This document shows positions 58,552 through 64,000 of a DNA stretch of 64,000 nucleotides, in pieces. Source of the stretch: Hedera helix (lineage: Eukaryota > Streptophyta > Magnoliopsida > Apiales > Araliaceae); assembly GCA_947179155.2 (NCBI GenBank), contig OX359264.1, forward strand, positions 44,429,202 through 44,493,201. The letters run 5' to 3'. The notes under the pieces are model-generated. The model did not search any database and had not been told where the DNA came from. It was given only the letters and a program-made list of their open reading frames with translations. The stretch's first letter is position 1, and the number at the start of each line of letters is the position of its first letter. A program made the position numbers and the translations under genes.

Positions 58552-60948
58552 TAAGGTAAACTATTATTAAAAAGGAATTAATAATAGTAATGATTATTTA
58601 ATGTGTTATTTAACAATTAAATAACATTATAAGTTATTACTAATTGATAGTAAGATTTAAAATATTTTTCGAGATGGATAATATTGTGATAAGTCGTCGA
58701 GTTAAATTATGTGATTAAGTTAAACAAAGGGTATGGTCCATTAGTGACTAATTAGTTGTTCGACCTACACATAAATAAGGTCCAAGTATTAATGCAGTGA
58801 CATTAATAAATGTCAGAACTGCATAGTTTCGAACAAAAGATTTATGGTGTTGAATATGAAACACTGAGTCAAGTCAAAGAGAGACTAAAATATGAAATTA
58901 ACCCTATTAAATAAAGGGGATGATAAGAAGAAATAAATATCTTTAAAATAAGATTTAGTATTGAGTCAAACTTTGACTAATATTGTGCACCGTTGATCTC
59001 ACATACTGTGTAGGTAGTGCAAAGAACGTGAAATATTAGCGTAAACTGGTTATGCAAGTTCAGGCAAGTTTTTCAGAACGTGTTGCATTATGTGCATGAT
59101 TTAGAATATTGTAAAATTATTATGTGTGCATATGTTATTATGTGCAATAATGTGTTTATGTGCCTTTGGAATACAAGTTGAAATAAATTGTTGATATGCA
59201 GTAGCTGATTAAGTTGATTGTCTATATTGAACTGTATGAAATTGTAAATGACATGCAAAGCATGAGATGCATGAAGCATGATGAAATATGTTTATGTATT
59301 ATGTTAAACTGTTAGACTTGCTGAGCCGTCGTGCTCATTCTTGCTTAAAACAAAACATTACAAAAAAGTTTGAGGAAGCTGATTACTCTGGTAGAGACGA
59401 AGATGAAGATTGGCTAACGAGTCAACGAGATCGAAACGTATGTGCTTTTATAGTAAAACCCTGAGATAAAATAAATTATCTCTGTGGGTATTACTTGTGA
59501 AGATATTTATGTCTTAATTGTGCTATAGATTAGCAAACTTAAATGTTGGGAAAACATGTATAGATTATTTTAAATCATTTTCAGATGTTGTTCTTTATGT
59601 ATAGGGGTGACAGGTTGGTATGTTAGGTCATTATTAATATGATCAGAAAATGAAATAAAAAAGTTTAAAGATTGCAATTCTGGAATAGAATGAGATTGTA
59701 ATAGTTCTAAAATAAACTAGTTTCATCAATTATATTATTAAGATATATTGTGGATTTAAGTACAAGGTTGTATGTCTAACGCACGGGATCCTGCGTGGTC
59801 AGCACGTGAAATCTCAGGGCGTTACAATAAGTACCTTGGAGTATAATCTGATGGATTAAGATTAAATGGACTTGTGAAGAGTTTATAGATAATTAAAATA
59901 CATGCATAAATCTTATTAAATTTTAATACATAAAATATTATATGAAAGAAATATAATGAATAAAGATAAACTCTTTATGAGAATATTTGAAGATAAATGG
60001 ACTCATAAAGAGTTTTCAAAGTAAACAATAAGATAAAATAATCTTATTGGTTTTTGTGTGAAACTGTTTCATAAAAATGAAATAGTGTGTTTGGTATTAT
60101 GTGTAATTATACCTTAGAAAGTAAATAAGTAAACTTATAAGGAAATGTAAATGATAAATGAATGAATTAAGAAAATTCATAAGATAATTAGAGAACAAGT
60201 AGGGATTTCAATTGAAAATTGATGATATCAAAACTGAGTAGAACGACTCTCTTATATGGGAAATAGTTTAATATGCTTTAGAGAACCGATCTAACTACAC
60301 TGTTGGTATGAATGATTTATGGTCAGTGTTTTCAAAGTGGGTTACACACTGAATGAGATCATTTGAGGATAGTATGGATGAGAAGGGGAACTGATTCATT
60401 AGTTCTTGGGTGGAGGAAAAACTCAGTTCACTATATTGATAAGTAAATTGAAATCTTGTGTCAAATTATTTCTTGTATATATTCTAAGAATGTGATTATT
60501 TTTTTATATGTATATTGATTAGTTATTAGTTATTACGTTAAAACTATGATTTTAAAGATATTTGTATGTTAGTTACTGCGTGAATGAACCCTTGATATGG
60601 AATTGGGCTATGATATGTCAGTTGAACCGACTTATGAGATGCGACTACAAAAATGTCATTTCGGTAAGAATATTAGAACAGACTAATATAAACTGAGACA
60701 TTTTCAATCCCGTGTTGATAATAAGGGGAACTGATATATTTATTCTTTTGGTTAAAACAACCAACTAGTTTATTATATTACAGTATATTTGCAAAACTTG
60801 TGTTATGGTTAGAGAATAATAGAAAATGATAGAGAATTAAGGGTATTCCAAAATCTTCTAGCTATGCTAGATCTTCATATGTACATTTGCACTTGCGTGC
60901 CTTTGAAAAGAATTGTTCAATCATTAAATTGAATTTTTTTGAGCTATG

Positions 60949-61290
60949 TATATGCTAAAATTTTAAGCTAGACAGAGCTATTTTGAAAAGATAAAATGAA
61001 TTTATCATAAATGCACTAGTGAACTTGGTGTGGATGTGATAAAATCATAAAAGTAATTTTAGCTTTGTTATTCATAAGTCTATGCTAATTGTGTTGGCTA
61101 GACAACTTTAACGTAAAAAATAAAAATAAATTTTTATCAACGCACCATGGAACCTGGTGTGGATATGATATATGATGATTTATCAACGCACTTTACAAGG
61201 TGCGGTTTACAATCATAAAATCGATTTTTAAAAGTTTTGAAAGGTTTAAAAATGAGTCAATGCTAATTGTTTAGGCTAGACACATTTGGT
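60949..61290 (+). repeat. Degenerate tandem repeat in the internal region
   Basis: Blocks starting TATGCTAA...GGCTAGACA recur near 60949, 61080 and 61259. Between them TTATCAACGCAC and GGTGTGGATATGAT motifs recur. The period is roughly 130-180 bp. Confidence 0.65.
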
Positions 61291-61809
61291 TATGATAAAG
61301 TAAACGAACATATGATTCTGGTAGATATAATATACCATGTCTTTAAAATGATAATATGGTACAACATGCTGATCACCTGAAGTATTATCATGAGTGTTTC
61401 TAGTCTGAATTGATTGTTACACTGAAGGGTGTTTTTCAGTCTTGGTGACAATTAAACAATGGAGGATCATATGGTATCCATAGTCTTTGAAAAATGTCAA
61501 GGTCTTGTTTTACCCTAGTATAAGTTAGAAGAAATCCTAATTAAAGGAAGAATTAAGTTGAAAGATAGTATAAGATAAAAGGATTAAAACCTAGTGTAAG
61601 AAAAAGTTTAGATTAAACCTGTTCTGACCTAATTTAAGTATTAGAAATTTGATGTGAGTAAAGATGAATTAAGAAAATTCATATTATATATTAATTGGGA
61701 AATAATTTCGAGGGTGAAATTTTGCTAAGGATGAAAGAATGTACTATCCTGAATATCTATAGAACTTATAAATATAATATTAAATGACTAAAGTTAATTG
61801 TGAAATAAT

Positions 61810-61842
61810 TTTGAGGACGAAATTCTTGTAAGTTGAGTTGAA
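61810..61842 (+). other. Polypurine-tract region before the rightmost LTR
   Basis: TTTTGAGGACGAAATTCTTG followed by AAGTTGAGTTGAA directly precedes an LTR start. This is the same layout as at 22040-22068. A partly similar GAGGGTGAAATTTTGC near 61710 suggests local duplication. Confidence 0.7.
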
Positions 61843-63638
61843 TGTATTATCCCAAATATTTCAAGTATAATATGACAAGATCTGATAAAGGTTGTCAAAT
61901 TCAAATCCTAAAAATGATTGTTCCGGTATATATTGAGCTATCTTAAAGATTAAATACGATTCAAAGATACGATCGTATACGATTAAAGGTTAAAAAAATA
62001 AAATCTTTAACATAATCTATGTGTTATGTCATTTTCACATATGTTTGATTTCGTGTTTCGGTTCAAGTAATTAACCTTAACACTTATTAAAATTGAAAAG
62101 TTATTTAAAAGTTAAATCCTAAAAACCTAATTTTAGGGTTTAAAAAACTCAAATTAGGGTTTGGTTAAACTTAGAAAAGGTTAAACTCTAAACCTTAAAC
62201 CTAAAAACCCTAAGGGTTCAACCCTAAACCCTAGAAAGTTACTATTTATATATATGCGTATAATACAAAAATTATACGGATAGAATACGAGAATAATAAA
62301 AAAAATTATACGATATAAATATGAAAAGTCAATCGATGAATAGTGAAAGTCAAAAATAGTTGATATTAACTTTTGTAGAGATTTTGAGGGCATTTATGTC
62401 ATTATGAAAGTATGCAATACTTACAAAATTTGCAAGTATGCATTTTGGTTAGTAAATTTGGAAGCAAAGTTGTACTTGGCTTCCTTTGGCGTGTTGTCAA
62501 GTTTAGCTTGGTGAGATGTGGCTTTATGTAAGCCAAGCATGGCTAATGAGATTTGTTAATCACCAATTAAGTCACTAAGTAAGGATTAATTACAATTAGG
62601 TAAATTCCTTAAGCATGTAAGTAAGATTACCAATAAACTAATTAAGGTTAATTAAGGTTAAGTGCAATTAGCATTAATTGAGTTGGTGATTCACCATGGT
62701 GACTAACCATGGTGACTTGCCAAAATGATGATGAGTTGGTGATTCACCATAGTGACTAATCATGGTGACTTGCCAATGTGATGATGAGTTAAACCTAATG
62801 ACCCTAATGCCATAACTTTGAAAGTTCTATAAATAGGAGCATTCACTCTTCATTATTCTCTACCATTTCATAAGCAATTTAAGAGAAAATAAGCTATAAT
62901 TATATTTTAAGAGAAGTTTTAAGAAATGAAGCATAGAAGCCTTGCACAATTGTTGTTAAAGCTTACACTTCGAGAGGTAAATCAATGGTTGTTATTATGT
63001 TCGTTTATTTTTTAGTTTAAAAGCTTAAGAACGCGAGTCGTAGCCATGTACGATTGTCGTTCTCTGTATTCTTCATATGTTTTTGAGCATTTATTCATTT
63101 TGTAGTAGTTATAATGTCAAATTTTATTTCATAGTTTAAAGCTCAAGAGTGTATGTCGTAACCATGTACAATAGTTGTTCTCACGGATGGGTATGTTTTG
63201 TACGGAAAAAGAATTTTGCACTGGACAAAGTTACAAACATTTATCGCGGATAAAAATACAAACATTTATCACATACGGATGAAGATACAAACATTCATTA
63301 CGATATTCTCTGTTTCCAAGAACCTTCCTAATGATTTAATATTGTGAATCTTAGAATATATAAAGTTATAGAATATTTAAATCTTAAGGTTAAAATTGGA
63401 CTGTTATATATGGTGTTATCCATTTATACGGATGAACTACAAGTTGATACTTGTATAAATAAAGAGACCGAGATCAAGTTAAGATCCAGGGATTAAGTTA
63501 CGAATTTTTTTAATGTATAGTCTAAAATAGACTAATTCAACCAATATGATTATGGGACCATTGGTTAAGTTGGTAAATATTTGAAGTTTAACGCACAAGG
63601 TCCGTCGTAGCTAATGCGGAGATTTTGGGGGCGTTACA
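61843..63638 (+). repeat. Rightmost gypsy 3' LTR, internally deleted (1,796 bp)
   Basis: It begins TGTATTATCCCAAAT and ends TTTGGGGGCGTTACA. Its first about 1.3 kb follows the array-type LTR (GTGTTTCGGTTCAAGTA, CCCTAA repeats near 62200, TATAAATAG at 62828, palindromic module at 63023-63088). At about 63185 it jumps to sequence equivalent to about 25745 of that LTR, skipping about 1.6 kb. The last 240 bp match LTR 'a' closely. Confidence 0.8.
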
Positions 63639-64000
63639 TAAACTATGGAAACTAGTATGCTATGCAATCTCATTTATGTACAAACCAGCAAGACGCTCAA
63701 GTGAAAAGTTTTCTTGTATAGGTAAGAAATGAGTGAATTTGTTCAATTTATCTACAATGACCCAAATTGCATCTAAACCTTACGAAACTTTGGAAAGACC
63801 CGTCACGAAATCCATAGTGATGTGTTCCCACTTCCATTCTGGAACTTCGAGTGGTTGCAATGGACCCTTAGGCCCTTGATGTTCTGCCTTGACACGTTGA
63901 CAAGTTAAGCACTTTGAGATAAACTCTGCAATCTCCTTCTTCATATTGTTCCACCAAAATGTATCTCGAAGATCACGATACATTTTGATATTTCTCGGGT
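63639..64000 (-). pseudogene. Decayed integrase fragment of a Tekay-like element
   Basis: The minus strand encodes part of a Ty3-gypsy integrase closely related to the full element at 6543-10637, over roughly its residues 1125-1240. It has MYRDLRDTFWWNNMKKEIA, the CLTCQRVKAEHQ zinc-binding part and MDFVTGL with the first catalytic aspartate. A stop follows KVS, and a 12-bp loss and another stop lie near 63660. It continues past the window edge and ends exactly at the LTR boundary at 63638. In the clean 67-residue part I count six differences from the full element, so it is an older relative. Confidence 0.9.

Larger units (their letters stand above)
55065..59826 (+). mobile_element. Solo gypsy LTR 'b' (4,762 bp) with target duplication
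   Basis: It begins TGTAATGACCC and ends CAGGGCGTTACA. Identical 5-bp repeats ATAAG flank it (55060-55064 and 59827-59831). No primer site or polypurine tract adjoins its inner sides, so it is a complete solo LTR left by LTR-LTR recombination. It is inserted 28 bp after the primer site of LTR 'a'. It contains a CCGGCCGG block (57185-57235), AT palindromes and two microsatellites. Confidence 0.85.
59832..61842 (+). mobile_element. Non-coding internal region of the giant-LTR element
   Basis: It continues the internal sequence interrupted by the solo LTR (55024-55059 before it). About 2 kb long, no gag, protease, RT or integrase motif is seen in any frame, and long frames are absent. It holds two similar blocks with AAGGGGAACTGAT (near 60394 and 60723) and a tandem repeat. 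The composition suggests a LARD-like non-autonomous element or a heavily decayed internal region. Confidence 0.6.

Overview
The window looks like nuclear DNA of a dicot plant. It is very AT-rich and gene-poor, with one intron-split plant cytochrome P450 gene embedded in nested transposable elements (Ty3-gypsy LTR elements with very long LTRs, a Helitron, MULEs, a CACTA element and a Stowaway MITE). I cannot name the species. I see no tRNA, rRNA, CRISPR or bacterial-type operon.

Layout. 1-2.5 kb: AT-rich DNA with a MITE, a degenerate duplication and a small CACTA element. 2.6-3.06 kb: remnant of a P450 tandem unit (last 46 codons of the gene), cut and joined to the inside of a gypsy LTR. 3.18-14.33 kb: a young full-length Tekay-like chromovirus with 3.15-kb LTRs, inserted into that older LTR. 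14.3-49.9 kb: three copies of an about 11.06-kb tandem unit. Each unit has a two-exon P450 gene on the minus strand (498 residues, CYP71 clan, CYP736A-like) and a long spacer. Units 1 and 2 also have a 1,838-bp MULE with perfect 9-bp target duplications, the tail of a gypsy element and a LTR of about 4.06 kb that leads into the next unit.

Unit 3 differs. An 8,098-bp non-autonomous Helitron sits 198 bp upstream of its P450 start codon. It carries recognisable pieces of at least three host genes: a UPF1 CH-domain exon, five exons of an LRR receptor-like kinase with splice junctions kept, and an ANP/NPK1-type MAPKKK present twice in opposite orientations. Unit 3 is then truncated at 49.93 kb.

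49.9-63.6 kb: a compound of related giant LTRs. It contains a 5.09-kb LTR that looks mosaic, followed by a primer-binding site; a 4.76-kb solo LTR with a perfect ATAAG target duplication; a non-coding internal region with tandem repeats; and a third LTR with a large internal deletion. The window ends in a decayed integrase fragment on the minus strand.

The only genes likely to serve the host are the three near-identical P450 copies, probably microsomal monooxygenases of specialised metabolism. The main story is how LTRs, a Helitron and unequal exchange amplified, trimmed and re-promotered one P450 gene.
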